Below are positions 12,078-23,877 of a stretch of DNA of 64,000 nucleotides, piece after piece (the first letter of the stretch is position 1; every line of letters starts with the position of its first letter). The translations under genes were made by a program, and so were the position numbers. The notes below the pieces were generated by a model that was given only the letters and a program-made list of their open reading frames with translations, was not told the origin of the DNA and searched no databases. Source of the stretch: Chlamydomonas sphaeroides (lineage: Eukaryota > Chlorophyta > Chlorophyceae > Chlamydomonadales > Chlamydomonadaceae); assembly GCA_001662425.1 (NCBI GenBank), contig BDDC01000271.1:1-64000 (forward strand). The letters are read 5' to 3'.

Positions 12078-15038
12078 TCACCGAGCCGCCACCGCCGCCG
12101 CCTCCTTGGCCCACGCAGCTAGCTCCTGCATCGCCCCCACCACCTCCTCAAGGCCTCGCCGGTCGATGGCGCACGCCTCTAGCGGCGCCCAGAACAGCTC
12201 CGCGCTGCCGATCACCAGGCTCAGCGTCAGCACTGTCTGCAGCAGCCGCAGCGCCAGCCCGTCCTGAGGCCTGGCGGCCGGCGTGGGCGACCCGGGGCCG
12301 GCCTCGGGCGCGCGCGGCCGCAGCGCAGCGGTACCCAGCTCTTGCAGCAGAATGAGCACGGGCTGCCGTGGGGAGGGAGGGAGGGCGGGGAGAGGTAGGG
12401 CGGGAGGTGAGGTGAGGGACGCAAGTGAGGAGCAGCGGCGGGTGGCAAGGCGGCGGTGAGCGGGGCCGATGGCAGTGAGCGGCCCGGACACTAGCGGGGC
12501 GTGCGCGGCGTCGGGCGCATGGTCGCCTCGTGACGTACGCTGCCGATTTGCCATACCGTACCCTATGTCGTAACCCACGCCGTACGAACCTGCAGTACGA
12601 AGAAGCCCGTCATGCGGAATGAGCCCTCCAACCGCCCGCACATGACCCTGGCGGCGGCAGGGGGTGGCGGCGGCAGGGAGGCGTTGGGGACCGAGTCGGG
12701 CGAGGGCGAGTGCAGAGCCGGCAGGGCAGCGGCAGCACACGTCGGCCGCAGCGCTGCTCGCCTTCCCATGGCCACGCGCCGCCACCCCACTCCGCCGCTG
12801 AACCTTCCGACATCCCATTCCCGAAACGCCAGCTGCCCCTCAATCCTAGGCCGACGCGTCCGCAGCTCGGAGCCACGGCTGCCGTACCCATGTGCGGCAG
12901 TTACCTGCAGCTCCTTGCCCACCCACGGCCACCCGCCGGCAGCGGCCGCCGTGCACCACCCTTTGCCAGCACCTAGTGCAGCCCACCCCGCCTCCGCAGC
13001 CACCACAGCCGCCCCCCCGCCACTCACGCGATGACGAGCTCGTGCATGATGCCGCTGACCAGGAAGGACGCCGCCAGCGCAGCGATGGACAGCCACATGG
13101 GTGCAGCAGGCCGCCGGCCCGCCGCTGCCACCGCCGCCACCTTGCCGCCCTCCGCCGCCGCCGCCGCCGCCGCGCCCTTTCCCTCCGCCGCCGCAACCGG
13201 CCCGTGCCCATTCCCGTCCCCGTTCGCCGCCTGCAGCGGGCCGGCCCGCACCGCCACGCCGCCAGGGCCCCGCGGCGCCGCCGCCGCGACCCAGCAGCGC
13301 TGCACGATGGGCTTGTACACCGTCTCTAGCAGCGTGGCGCTGACGATCTGGTTGTAGCGGCGGCCCCAGAACTCGCGCACGCTGGTGGCTGCGTAGGGTG
13401 CGTCCATGGCGGGCTGCAGCGCCAGGCCGTGCAGCAGCGCGCCGCTGAGGGGCGTGGCGGCGTCCAGGCAGAGGCTGACAAACATCCACATGTACACCTG
13501 GGGCCGGGGCCGGGGTGGAGGTGAGAGCTGATCAGCAGGTGCCTTGCCAGGGACGGGGCCGTCGGAGCAGCTGTCGTCTGCGTCCAGGCACGCGCACTCA
13601 CCGCTGTACCGGTAGTACCGGGGGATGGAGCGATGGGCGCGGCGACCGGGAGCGTGTGGGCAGGGGCACGAGGGGCACGCAACGTCACGGCAACAGCAGC
13701 ACGCGCCTGGTTGCCACGTCGTTGGCAACGTGTCGTGCATCCCGGGCCCCTCATCCGTACCCCGCCACCTCCTCAACGCCCCTCATCCGTACCCCGCCAC
13801 CTCCTCAAGGCCCCTCCACCGTACCCCGCCACCTCCTCAAGGCCCCTCACCCGTACCCCGCCACCTCCTCAAGGCCCCTCATCCGTACCAAGCCGCACGC
13901 CCCCTAGCCCTCGCCCTCGCCCACCGTAGCACACGTGCCGCAGCGCCGGCGGGATGTCCTGCTTGAGCAGCAGCAGCGCGCTCAGGCCCAGCCACACCGC
14001 CAGCTTGACCGCCACGCTGGCGGCCGCCGCCGCGGGGGAGGCCCTGACCGGTTCCCGCCCGCCTGTCGGGTGGGAGGGAAGGGGCACAGGTCGCCGAGCG
14101 GGATGGGCGAGCGGCGAGTTGGCCGCCAGCGGCACCCTGCGGCGCAGCTCGCTGTAAGATGACAGCAAGGTCGGCGTCGTAGCGGCCATGCTCGTGGAAA
14201 ATCAGCGGCAGCGCAGGTCACAGTCTAGGTGTATTGCGGCGTAGCGGGTGCGAGTCAAGCGCGGCTGCGTCGCTCCATGCTTGGGGTGCAATCGGTGGAA
14301 CGGTGGGAGGCGATCCCCGGCTGCGGATCACGCCCAGCTGGTGATGACGTCACGCATGCCTCACTCTTGGCGGGGAAGAAGGGCAGCACCAGCAGCGCGG
14401 CCCACTGCAGGCCCGACGCGTCGGCCATGGCGGGGTGCGCCAGCGCGCCGCGGTCGGCGCTGTAGGCGAGCAGCTTGAAGGAGGCGACCCACAGCAGGGT
14501 CAGGCCCATGGAGCCGGACAGCACCATGCTCTGGGAGGGAGGGTTTGGGGCAGGGAGGGACGGGGGGGGCGTGAGGTTGCAGGGAGGGGTACGGCAGGGG
14601 GCGCGCCGCCAGCCGTTGTTGCGCGGGCTGGGGCAGCACGGCGGGCTGGGCTGGGATGTGCGAGGGTATGTGCAGGAAGTTTCAGAGGGCAGTCTAGAGA
14701 GGCAGCGAGTACCCGCTTTTGTACGCGGGCTGAAGTGGTCGCTCGGTGCGGGTGGCGCGTCCAGGTGTGTGGGGGGTGGGCGGTGGCGAGCGTACAAGCC
14801 GGTCAGACGCCTGCGCCTGCGCGATGACCACGATTCCCACCTGCATGGCAAAAAGTGGCGATGCCCAGAGCACGAGGAAGACCGGGATGCTCGCGAGGAA
14901 GCGCGGCATCCCTGGCGCGAGCCGTCGGACAACCATGACTGCGTAAACCAGCGCGAATGCCAGCAGCACAGATAGTTGACCGACTCCCAACAACAGCGGG
15001 TGCAAGTCCATTCCCGCCTCCGCTGTCCGTGTCACCAT
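12078..15038 (-). CDS. Wax-synthase-like MBOAT O-acyltransferase, copy 1
   Basis: Likely transfers a fatty acyl group from acyl-CoA to an alcohol or sterol-like acceptor at the ER membrane. Exons: 15038-14841, 14530-14365, 14062-13925, 13497-13028, 12647-12590, 12362-12078. Six or more hydrophobic segments are visible. The wax-synthase block SVREFWGRRYNQIVS and the later SGIMHELVIA, carrying the presumed active-site His, are both present. Exons 3 and 4 do not join in phase by themselves; a CG dinucleotide between an acceptor and a donor at about 13612-13613 would restore both phase and homology with copy 2 (about 438 aa). Alternatively the donor at GTGTGC just upstream is used, losing five residues. 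Its neighbour upstream is a paralogue in the same orientation. The acceptor substrate cannot be read from sequence. Confidence 0.82.
13757..13888 (+). repeat. 32-bp minisatellite, 4 copies
   Basis: GTACCCCGCCACCTCCTCAA followed by GGCCCCTCATCC repeats with an exact 32-bp period starting at 13757, 13789, 13821 and 13853, with a few substitutions. It lies within intron 3 of acyltransferase copy 1. Confidence 0.9.
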
Positions 15039-15432
15039 GCTGCGTCACACCCCACTGCAAACCTGCACGCACAGAACAGCGGCTGCTCTGTATATGTACG
15101 TGTATGGCTCGGGGGGTATGCTTCAGCACATAACATGTTCAGCTGTCGCGCGCGAAAAGGCACGCCGTGTGACGCCCCTGACGCCACCCCGCAGTGCGCA
15201 GTCACAGCCCTCCCGCGAAGCGAGCTCGAGCGCCCCTCCCCGGTCTCGCGCTACGAGCATCAGTAAGTTGTCATAAGCACGTGTACGCGTACCGGCATCC
15301 AAACCACGCTCCTGGCAATCACCTCTCCCACGATCGCACGACGCCCGCCACACTCCCCTAGCGCCCGACAGAAGAACGACCAAAGCCGACCGAAAACTGC
15401 ATGTCTCTTATAAGTCGTGGCTGTCAATCCGC
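15039..15432. other. Spacer between the tandem acyltransferase genes
   Basis: 394 bp that must hold the 3' end of copy 2 and the promoter of copy 1. The TATA-like 10-mer at 15088 is the only element recognised. Confidence 0.4.
15088..15097 (-). promoter_or_regulatory. TATA-like element, acyltransferase copy 1
   Basis: ACATATACAG on the minus strand, ending 50 bp upstream of the ATG. An identical 10-mer sits at a similar distance before copy 2. Confidence 0.45.
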
Positions 15433-18400
15433 CTACAACCCCGGCCCCGGCACCGCTCCCCGCAGCCGCTTGGCCGCGCCCTGCACCTGCTCAATCGCCC
15501 ACGTCACCTCGCGCAGCCCGCGCTCGTCGATGCCGCACGTCTCGAAGGGCCCCCAGAACAGTCCCTCCGCGCAGGCCAGCACCAGGCCCAGGCTCAGCAC
15601 CACCCGAGCCGCCGTCAAGGCGCCACGCAGCGCCCGGCCCGCGGCACCGCCGCCGTCGCCCGCCAGCAGCGCGCTGCGGCCGCAGCTGCGAGTCAGGGCG
15701 TGGCTGATGGCCTCCTGCGTCAGGATGATTGGCGGCTGCGTGCGGGGGGAGGGGGAGGGGCAGGGGACGGGGGCGTTCGCGGAGGACGGCTCCGGAGGAC
15801 TGCGAGCGTGTACGGCAGCTGCGTTGCCGTACCTGCAGCAGGAAGAAGGCCAGCATGTGGAAGCTGCCCTCCAGGCGCCCACCGCACATGCAGCTGCGGG
15901 GGCAGAATCGGGGCATAGGGTCGGGGTCGGGGCCGGGTCCGTATTGGGATCGGGGTTGGGCCCAGGGTTACGGCAGCCGGGCCGCACGGGCCGCACGGGC
16001 CAAGCCAGCGCTTGTGCCGGCAGCCCGCAGAGCACGCCCGGGGCCGCATTCGGCACGCCGCCGACACGGCACCACGCTGCCGCAGCACGAACCCTGGCCC
16101 TGCTGCCCCGCAGGCGCCTCCACTCACGCGATGCAGACCTCGTGCATGAGGCCGCTCACGACAAACGTGGCAGTCAGCGCCAGCACCCGCCGGCCGTACG
16201 GGTACTGCGGCCGCTCATGGCCGCGCTCCGGGCCCGCTCCCGCCCGCGCCGCCAGCTGCGCCGCCGCCTCGGCCTTTGCAGCCGCGACGCCCGCCCCTCT
16301 CCGCCGGCGCAGGCCGGCCGCCTCGCCGGCATTGCCGTTGGCTCCCGGACCCGACGCCGCCTCGCCCAGCCTGCTAGGCGCCTGCTGCTGGCCGGGCGGC
16401 AGGTAGGGGTCCTCGGCCCACTCCTCCTCCTCGCTGCTGGCGCTGCCGTCGCCGCCTCCGCCGCCGCCGGTCGCCGAGCCCTCGCTGGCAGCCTTGCGGC
16501 CCGTCGCCTCACCGCCTGCGCCGCCGCCTCCGCTGGCGCTGGCACTGCTGCCGCCGCTGCCGCCCTGGCTCTCGTAGTGCAGGTAGTGGTGGTGGTGCGA
16601 AATCCAGCGCCCCTCCAGGATGGGCAGGTACACCGTATCCTGCGCGGCGGGGCGTGCCGTACATCCGTACCATCCACACTCGTACGGTTGTTTCCGGGTG
16701 AGCATGGCGCAGCACCGACACTCGTAGCTCGCGTGCACCGGCGGCCGCGCCTGCCGGACCTGGCTGCGTGGCGCTGCTTGCCGCCGCTGCTGCCACAGGC
16801 TGCCTATACAAGCTACTCCTGGGGTCGGACTCACTGCTTGGGTGCGGCGGGCGCCCCCCGGCGCATGCGCACGCGCACCCAACTTCCGCACCTGCAGGAT
16901 GGCGCTGACGATCTGGTTGTAGCGGCGGCCCCAGAACTCGCGCACACTGATAGACAAGAAGGGATTGACCATGGCGGGCTGGGGTGCGGGGGGGGGGACA
17001 GGCAGCACGCAATCGTTGGGAGCTTCGCTAGGGTTTCGCGTGTCCCACCGATCGAGGGGAGGCCCAGCGCCGGCAATCAGTGCCACAACTCAACGCCGGC
17101 CGCTGGATGCGCCCGCCCCGCTTCCACTGCCCTCAGCACGCCGCCCCCTCCCCTTGTGTCCTGACCCTCGGCCCCCTAGCCCTTCCCGCTAGGCCTTCCC
17201 CCCCCTGCCCCTCCTCATCCGCCCCACCTGCAGCTGCATGTGGTTTAGCAGCTTGCAGCCCAGCGGCATGGCCGAGTCCAGCAGCAGGCTGGCGGTCAGC
17301 CAGATGTACAGCGCTGCGGCGGTTTGGAGGGGGTCAGGGGAGGCGAGGCGAGGGGAACGGCTGGGAAGGGAGGACAGGGAGGCCTGGCGGCAGAGGCGAG
17401 GCAGTCACCGGCCACCGCCCCACGTGCCACGGCTGCAGCCCGACCCTGCCCCGCACGGCCGCTCCCATTGCCCGGAGCCCGCGCACCGTAGCCGGCATGC
17501 CGCAGCAGGCTGCTGGCCGAGCCCGCGGGCGAGGTGAGGAACAGCGTGATGGCCACCCCCAGCGCTACCTTGGCCAAGATGCTGGCGGCCACGCTGCCGG
17601 CGCGGGCGCCCTCGTGGCCGCCTGGCGGAAGGAGAGGTGCAGAGGGAGGCAGGAGCGGCGGCGGGTGGGAAGGGAGGCCGGGGCGAGGGCGCATGGGGCG
17701 GGGCAGGGGCAGGGAGGCGTGGACAAAAGGAAACATGGCCGAGGCCTGCTGCTGTTATGTCGCAGGGGGCTATAGGCTTTAGGAGCACTTGGGGAGCCCA
17801 CAGCGCAGATGGCGGCCGCGCCGGTCCCCATGCCGCGCCGGTGCTCACGCTTGAGCGGGAAGTACGGCAGGAGCAGCAGCAGCAGCCACTGCCCGGGGGA
17901 CAGGCCTGGGTAGGCCAGGGGGCCGCGGTTGCCGCTGAAGGCCAGCAGCTGGGGGTAGGGGGCAGGGGGCAGGGGGCAGGGGGCCGGGGGCAGCCAGGCC
18001 GGGGCCCCCGGGGGGCGGGGAGGGGAGGGGAGAGGCAGGGGTCCGGGAGGTGTGGCGGCGGGTGCGCACAGCAAGCGAGCACACGGGGGGCCGCTGCGCC
18101 CCGGCAGCGTGCGTGCGGAGCTGTTGTTGCCCATGCGGGGCTCGGAGCGGTTGCCCCCGCCGCGAGGCCGCGGTTGGCGCCTGGGCAGCACCCGTGGTGC
18201 GGTGGTGGCGGCGAGCCTCGGCCAGGCAGCCGCGGCCACGTGTTCCGCAGCTGCGGCTGCCCTATGCCCCCGTCGTACCTTGAAGTTGCCCAGCCAGGTC
18301 AGCATGAAGCCCACGCTGCCAGTCAGGGTGGCTGGCGCGTACGCCTGGGGGCAGGGGCGCGGGCGCGGGAGACATTGATGCCAGAGACGGGCATGCGTGC

Positions 18401-18725
18401 GGATGGGGGTGCATCCGATCCTTCACCAGCAGGGCTGCCGAGGCCCCTGAGAGGCAAGGCCCTGTGAGCACAGGTCCGCAGCTGCATGATGCTGTACCTG
18501 CGCCATGCGGAGGGGCGCGATGCTGAAGAACAGGATTACGGGCCCAGCCATGAGCAGTCGGGTGGCGCCGGGGGGCTGGCGGCGGACGACCAGCGCCGAG
18601 TACGCGAGCGCGAGGACCAGGAAGCCGATGAAGCGAGTAGCTGGAGACATCAAGGCAGCCTCCAGCGGCTCCAGCGGCTCCAGCGGTGCGGCACTGCGCG
18701 CGTCTGCATGGAAGTGCGCGCCCAT
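15433..18725 (-). CDS. Wax-synthase-like MBOAT O-acyltransferase, copy 2
   Basis: Paralogue of the neighbouring downstream gene, with the same expected chemistry. Exons: 18725-18498, 18344-18279, 17948-17849, 17621-17487, 17313-17228, 16978-16892, 16639-16128, 15893-15833, 15735-15433; 525 aa with phase kept throughout. Key blocks are SVREFWGRRYNQIVS (exon 6) and SGLMHEVCIA with the presumed catalytic His (exon 7). Between them lies a His cluster (HHHHYLHYE) and about 100 Gly/Ala/Glu-rich residues absent from most family members. The C-terminal GPFETCGIDERGLREVTWAI matches copy 1 (APLEACAIDRRGLEEVVGAM). The start at 18725 is preferred because a TATA-like element lies 58-67 bp upstream, as in copy 1; an in-frame ATG at 18650 is the alternative. 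Confidence 0.85.
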
Positions 18726-18782
18726 CGGGCTTCGAATTGAAGCAACGCAGGGTTGCGGTCGCTCGTATGTTTGTGTGCAGCG

Positions 18783-18792
18783 CTGTATATGT
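18783..18792 (-). promoter_or_regulatory. TATA-like element, acyltransferase copy 2
   Basis: ACATATACAG on the minus strand, identical to the 10-mer before copy 1, 58 bp upstream of the ATG at 18725. Confidence 0.45.
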
Positions 18793-19001
18793 GGAACTGC
18801 GCGCGGCAGCGATCGCGTTACTCGCTTACTGCGTGCCCGATGCCCAACCGCCATGGACCCGAGTCTCTTTCTGTAACTTGTTACTGTTCCTTGTTACACA
18901 TCGCACGCTTCTAGTCCTGCCTATCTGCGACGCGTTCTGAAGCGTGACAGAGGCGACAGACGCATAGACCTGACAAGAAAACTTTCTGTGCTCCCGCTGC
19001 A

Positions 19002-19878
19002 ATGGTCTCGGACGATGAAGAGGAGTGGGTCACTGTGCGTCGTCGCCGGGGGCCAAACCGCACAACAGCGGTAAGTGTCGAGGTAGATCGCTGCACCTTT
19101 CCGCGCAGCCCAACGCCGTGACTGCCTTTCTGCAATACTTGAGAGGCACGATCATTATTGCAGAAGTTAATGACGTGATCTGCGCGAAGTACTGAGCCCC
19201 TCCGTTGCCCTCCACCGCCTGGCTGTGGCACCCACAGAAGCAGCTCCAGAAGCTAGCAATTCCGGTCGTTGCCGCCAAGTTCGACGCGCTTGCGGAGCCC
19301 GATGAGCTCCCCGCAGCGGATGCCAAAAAGAAAAAGAAGCGGAAGAAGAGCAAGGTGGGGGAGGGGGCCGGGTTGACGGCACGCGGGGTAAAAGGCCGGC
19401 CAGCGCAAGGAACGCAACAGCGGAGCAGAGCAGGAGCTCTCAACACCGGCAGTAAATGCAGCGCAACAGGGAGGGCTCCTGACACAGCTGTAGGGCTGGG
19501 ACTGCTGCGAACGGGCAGCAACCGGCTGGCCTGCGAAGCCAACTTACAAGCTCGCTCCCCATTCGCTAGGCCGCCGGGGCTGATGACGACGACGAGGACG
19601 ACGACGACGCGCCCCAGGCCGCCAAGCCCGCAGCGTCCGCCGCCGTCTCGAAAGCCAAGCCCGGCGCGGCTGGGTCGCAGGCCGCGGCCAAGGCGCAGCA
19701 GCAGTCGCTGTTCGCCTGGCTGATCGCGCAGCTAGTAGCTGTGCTAGTCATGCTGGGCCTCATGCGCGGCAGCAAGAAGAAGAAGAAGTCGGGAAGTAAG
19801 TCTGGCAAGGACAAGGTCCCACAGGAGCAGCCCGCCAAGCCGGCTGCCGCCGCCGCGGCCGCCGCCGCCGCTCCGGCG

Positions 19879-19910
<32 letters not shown>

Positions 19911-22900
19911 GGCGGCGCCGCAGCCCGCCAACAAGGCCGCACCAGCCGCCGCCACGCCGGCCAAGAAGGCTGAGCCTGCGCCGGCCGCCGCAGCCGCCGC
20001 GGCTGCCAAGAAGCCCGCGGCTGAGCCAGCGCCGGCCGCAAAGCCGGCGCCGGCCGCCGCAGCCGGCACCAAGCCGGCTACGCCGCCGCCAGCGGTGAAG
20101 GAGTCCGCCAAGGCCGGGCCGGCGACCGACGCTGCCGCAAAGCCCGAGCCTCCGGCGGTGGCGGAGCCGCCGCCACCCCCTCCTCCTCCTCCTCCGCCGC
20201 CGCCGCCCAGCGTCAAGTGCGACAGCGACTGGGCCCGCGGCAAGTACGTGCTGCAGTCCTTCCCCTCGGCCCACAACGATGTGGTGTCGGCGGTGGCGCT
20301 GGCGGGCGAGGTGGCGGTCACAGCTGGCTACGATGGAGCCGTCAAGGTGCGCAGCGTGCCTGCTGGGCGGACCCAGGGCCGGGCTCCACGTACACGCGTG
20401 GGGCACGACGCGGCGCCGTAGGGGATAGGTATGGGTTGCAATTGCGGGCAGCGCGTCTGGGCGCACACGTGACGGGAACGGGACTGGTGGCCTGTCTTCT
20501 GGGTTGCGCGGCTCCTGGCGGGAAACAGGCCTGGCCTGCATCAACGGGGGACTCAGCGCCCCAGCGTCACTGCACGCGTGCGCCTGCGCTCCATCAGACC
20601 CACACGCGCCCCACGCGCCCCGGCTCACGCCGCAGGTGTGGCACTGGCCCGCCCCCGGCGCGCCCGGCGCCGGCCCCGTGCCGCGCCTCACGCTGGGCCG
20701 CGCCCTGGCCGGCCACAGCGGCCGCGTGGAGGCCCTGGCAGCGGACGCGGCCAGCCGCCGCGCCACCAGCAGCGGCCGCGACTCGACGCTCAAGGTGGGT
20801 GTGGGCCGGACCACCGCCACCGGGGCCTCTGGAGGTCACGGCATGGGGGTGGGGGGACGCGTGCTGCTTGGGGCGGAGCCCGGCAGCTTGGGGCGTGCCA
20901 TGGGTCGATGATGGGGGTGTTGCGCGCTGCTGGGTGCTGCATGCCCGGGGTGTTCTGGCAGCATGGCAGCTGCAGCTGGCGCGGCGGGGCGAGGCGCCAG
21001 CTGCTGCCGCCCCGGCCCTCTCCGCCGGCCACAGGTGTGGGACCTGGGCGCTGCCGGCGGCGGCGGCACGGAGAGCGCCGAGGTGGCCTCCACCTACGTG
21101 TACGAGAGCATCCGCAGCCTGGCCGCCGACTGGGGCGCGGGCCGGGTGCTGCTTGGCGCCAGGTGGGATTGGGGCAGGGCAGGGGAGCCAGGGGAGGGGA
21201 CGGGAGCGGAGCACCAGGGCCCTGGGGGGGGGCTCTCATGTGGTCGCATGGAGCGGGGGCGCTGCTCGGAGGCGCGCTTGACGTCCAAACCACAACGTTG
21301 CCTGAGGCTCATGGCTGCGGACTGCTCCTCGCTGCGTCCGCCCAGCTGCTCGCCCTGCTCCCCCTGGCTGTGTGACCCAGGTCGGGCACGGTCATGTCGT
21401 ACTCGCTGGCGGCGGGTGGCGGCGCGCGCAAGGTGGCGACGCTGCGGGGCCACGGGGACGAGGTCACGGCGCTGCAGGTGGGGCTGAGGGGCAAGGCGCG
21501 AGGCGGGGCCAAGGAGGGTCCTTGATGACGGCAGGGAAGCGGGCGTGCCGCTGGGCCCTGGGCCGTGTCTTGGGGCACAACAGGCAAGCAGGGGCACAGC
21601 GCCTCGGCCGCGACCCGGACTGCGCTGCCCTGGCAGCCGCGCTGGATCGGGGGCAGCCTGCCGCCGAGGCCCTGCCGCGCCCTGACCTGCCACAACCCCT
21701 CTGCCTGCCGCGCCCTGACCTGCCACAACCCCTCTGCCTGCCGCGCCTTGACCTGCCACAACCCCTCGGCCTGCCGCGCCCCCCGCAGTGGCTGCCCGGC
21801 GGCCGCCTGGCGGCCAGCGGCTCCCGCGACGGCACCGTGCGGCTGTGGGACATCGGCGCCGGCTCCTGCATCGCGGAGCTGACGGGGATCAGGTGAGCCG
21901 GCCTTGCGCCCGCTGCGAGTACCCTAACCGTACGCAGCGCCAGCGGCGCCGGTCGGGCTGGTGGACAGGCCCCCAGCCCTGTGCGATACCATCCAGCCGT
22001 TCTTGACCACCCGCCCGCCCCTCGCCCTCTCTCTCCGGCCCCCGCAGCGGCCGCGTGTGCTCGCTGTCGTGTGTGGGCGACACGGTGCTGGCGGCGGGCG
22101 ACTGCTCCTCCACCGTCAAGCTGTGGGTGAGTGGCCGCCGGCGGCGGCGGGCGGGCCAAGCCCCTCTGCTCCAGGGCAGCAGCATGGGCTGGGCTGGCTG
22201 GCGCGTAGCACCCTGCACTGGCGCAAGCAGCGCGAGTGCCGTCAGCGGCGCTGCTCTGCCTGACCGGGCTCGCCATCCCGCCTGTGCCCTCGCCCGCCAC
22301 TCCAGGACCTGCGCAGCCTGCCGCCCGGCTCGGGCTCCCGCTGGGCCTCGCCGCCGCCCCCGGCGCGGCTGCCCAACGCGCCCGTATTTGCGGGCGACGG
22401 CTGCCCCACCGCGGGGCTGGTGCACTGCGGGGCCAGCAGGGTCATGGTGTCGTCCGCCATCGCCTGGTGGACCACCAACAAGCAGGCGAGGGGCTGGGGG
22501 GGAGGGAGGGAGGAGGGGCGAGGGGGAGGGAGGAAGGGGAAGAGGGAGGGGCCCGCGCAGCCGCCCTGGGGGTTGCTGCTGCGTGGCGACGCGGCGGCTG
22601 GCACGGGGGTGGAGAGCGAATGGAGCGAACGGTGGAGCTCAGGCTGGGGTGGCTCCTCCAGGGCTTCAGCCGTCAGGGGCCTGCAGGGCGAGCTCAGGCC
22701 GGGTCGGCGCTGTCACGCTCGTCGGAGCGAGGTGCACGCACGTGCCTGCCGCCGCCAGCCCTTCGACCGCCACCCCTCCGGCCTCCCACGCAGGCGCTGG
22801 AGGAGGCCCCCGCCGGCACCAAGCTGCCGCTGGCCTGCCTGCACGTCACCGCCGTCGACACCTCGGGCGCGCCGCCGCCGCCGCCAGCAGACGGCGCCGC

Positions 22901-23261
22901 GCCGCTGCCCGACGGCGTGTCGCCGCTGCCGCTGCCGGCGGCCTACCGCTACACGCTGCGCCTGGGCCACGGCGTCATCACCAGCCTGGCTGCGAGCGCC
23001 GACGAGGGCGCGCTGCTGGCGGGCGGCGCGACGGGCGCGCTGTGGGCGCTGCAGCTGCTGCGAGGCAGCGGCGCGGCGGTGCTGGCGGCGGAGCGCGCGG
23101 CGGAGCGGGCGGCCCAGCAGGCGGCGGTGGCGGCGGCGGAGCTGGGCGCGGCGACGGCGGCGTCGAGCGTGGAGGTGCTGGATGCGCTGGTGGTGGGCGT
23201 GGAGGAGTACTCGGACGATGAGTACGACGACGACGAGGAGGAGGACGAGGAGGACGAGTGA
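19002..23261 (+). CDS. Membrane-anchored WD40-repeat protein
   Basis: Probably a scaffold tethered to a membrane; the partner is unknown. Exons: 19002-19070, 19238-19354, 19570-20346, 20636-20794, 21035-21162, 21381-21477, 21789-21892, 22048-22126, 22306-22485, 22794-23261; 725 aa, phase unbroken. Layout: acidic start (MVSDDEEEWVTV), a Lys patch (KKKKKRKKSK, about 54-62), an Asp run, one transmembrane helix (about 109-127, LFAWLIAQLVAVLVMLGLM), a Lys cluster, about 150 residues of Ala/Lys/Pro stalk ending in a Pro run, then WD40 blades from about 279 onward. Clear blade ends are GYDGAVK, SSGRDSTLK, GSRDGTVRLWD and GDCSSTVKLW. The tail is acidic (DDEYDDDEEEDEEDE). Intron 9 has a GC donor. N-terminal helix plus WD40 resembles the topology of animal TBL2, but I see no specific similarity that would justify that name. 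Confidence 0.85.
21672..21780 (+). repeat. 33-bp tandem repeat, 3.3 copies
   Basis: The unit starts CTGCCGCGCCCTGACCTGCC and recurs at 21672, 21705, 21738 and 21771 (exact 33-bp period, two substitutions). It lies in intron 6 of the WD40 gene. Confidence 0.85.
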
Positions 23262-23877
23262 TAGCGCGGTGTTGCATCAGATGAGGTGGGAGGGCAGGCG
23301 AGGCGCGCGAGCAAGGTGATAGGGGTACCGGTAGTGCAGAGACGAGGACCGGTAGGCCATAGGGCGCGGGAGTGAGGGACCCCGGGCTAGGGACGGTTTC
23401 TTCTTAGAGCAGGACGTTGGAGTTCGTGGCAGTTGGGCGGATGGGGCTGGGCCGGCGAATGGGCCGAGCATGAGCTGAGCCGGACAGGGGCAGCTGCGAA
23501 GAAGCGCACTGGGTGTAAGCCTGCTCCTACCGAGATCCCTTCAGGCCCACGAATGCGCTACGTCGTCGGCATGACGCGAGAGATGTTACGCAACGCAACA
23601 GCATGGCGCGGAGCTTGCGAGATGGTGCAAAGAAGACGCAGAGTCACCAAGCGGCGATACAACTTCCAGCGCAACTTCCAGCAGCCCAATCCGTCTGGCA
23701 TGCAGAACATCTCCCTGTTTTGTATAACTACACAGCTGACAAGTCCGATAGGTCTTTACAGCTTCGCTGCTGTGCTCTGCCGCACACCGACTCGGCATTT
23801 GCCATCTGCAACTTACGACTTGTGCCAACCTCGCCGAACAGTGGCGTTTTAACCATACCTAGCAGGCAGTTGAGCTA
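23262..23877. other. Intergenic region, WD40 to Ala-rich gene
   Basis: 616 bp holding the 3' end of the WD40 gene (TGTAA at 23512-23516) and the promoter of the next gene. It contains one GGTACCGGTA motif at 23324-23333. No coding frame was seen. Confidence 0.4.
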
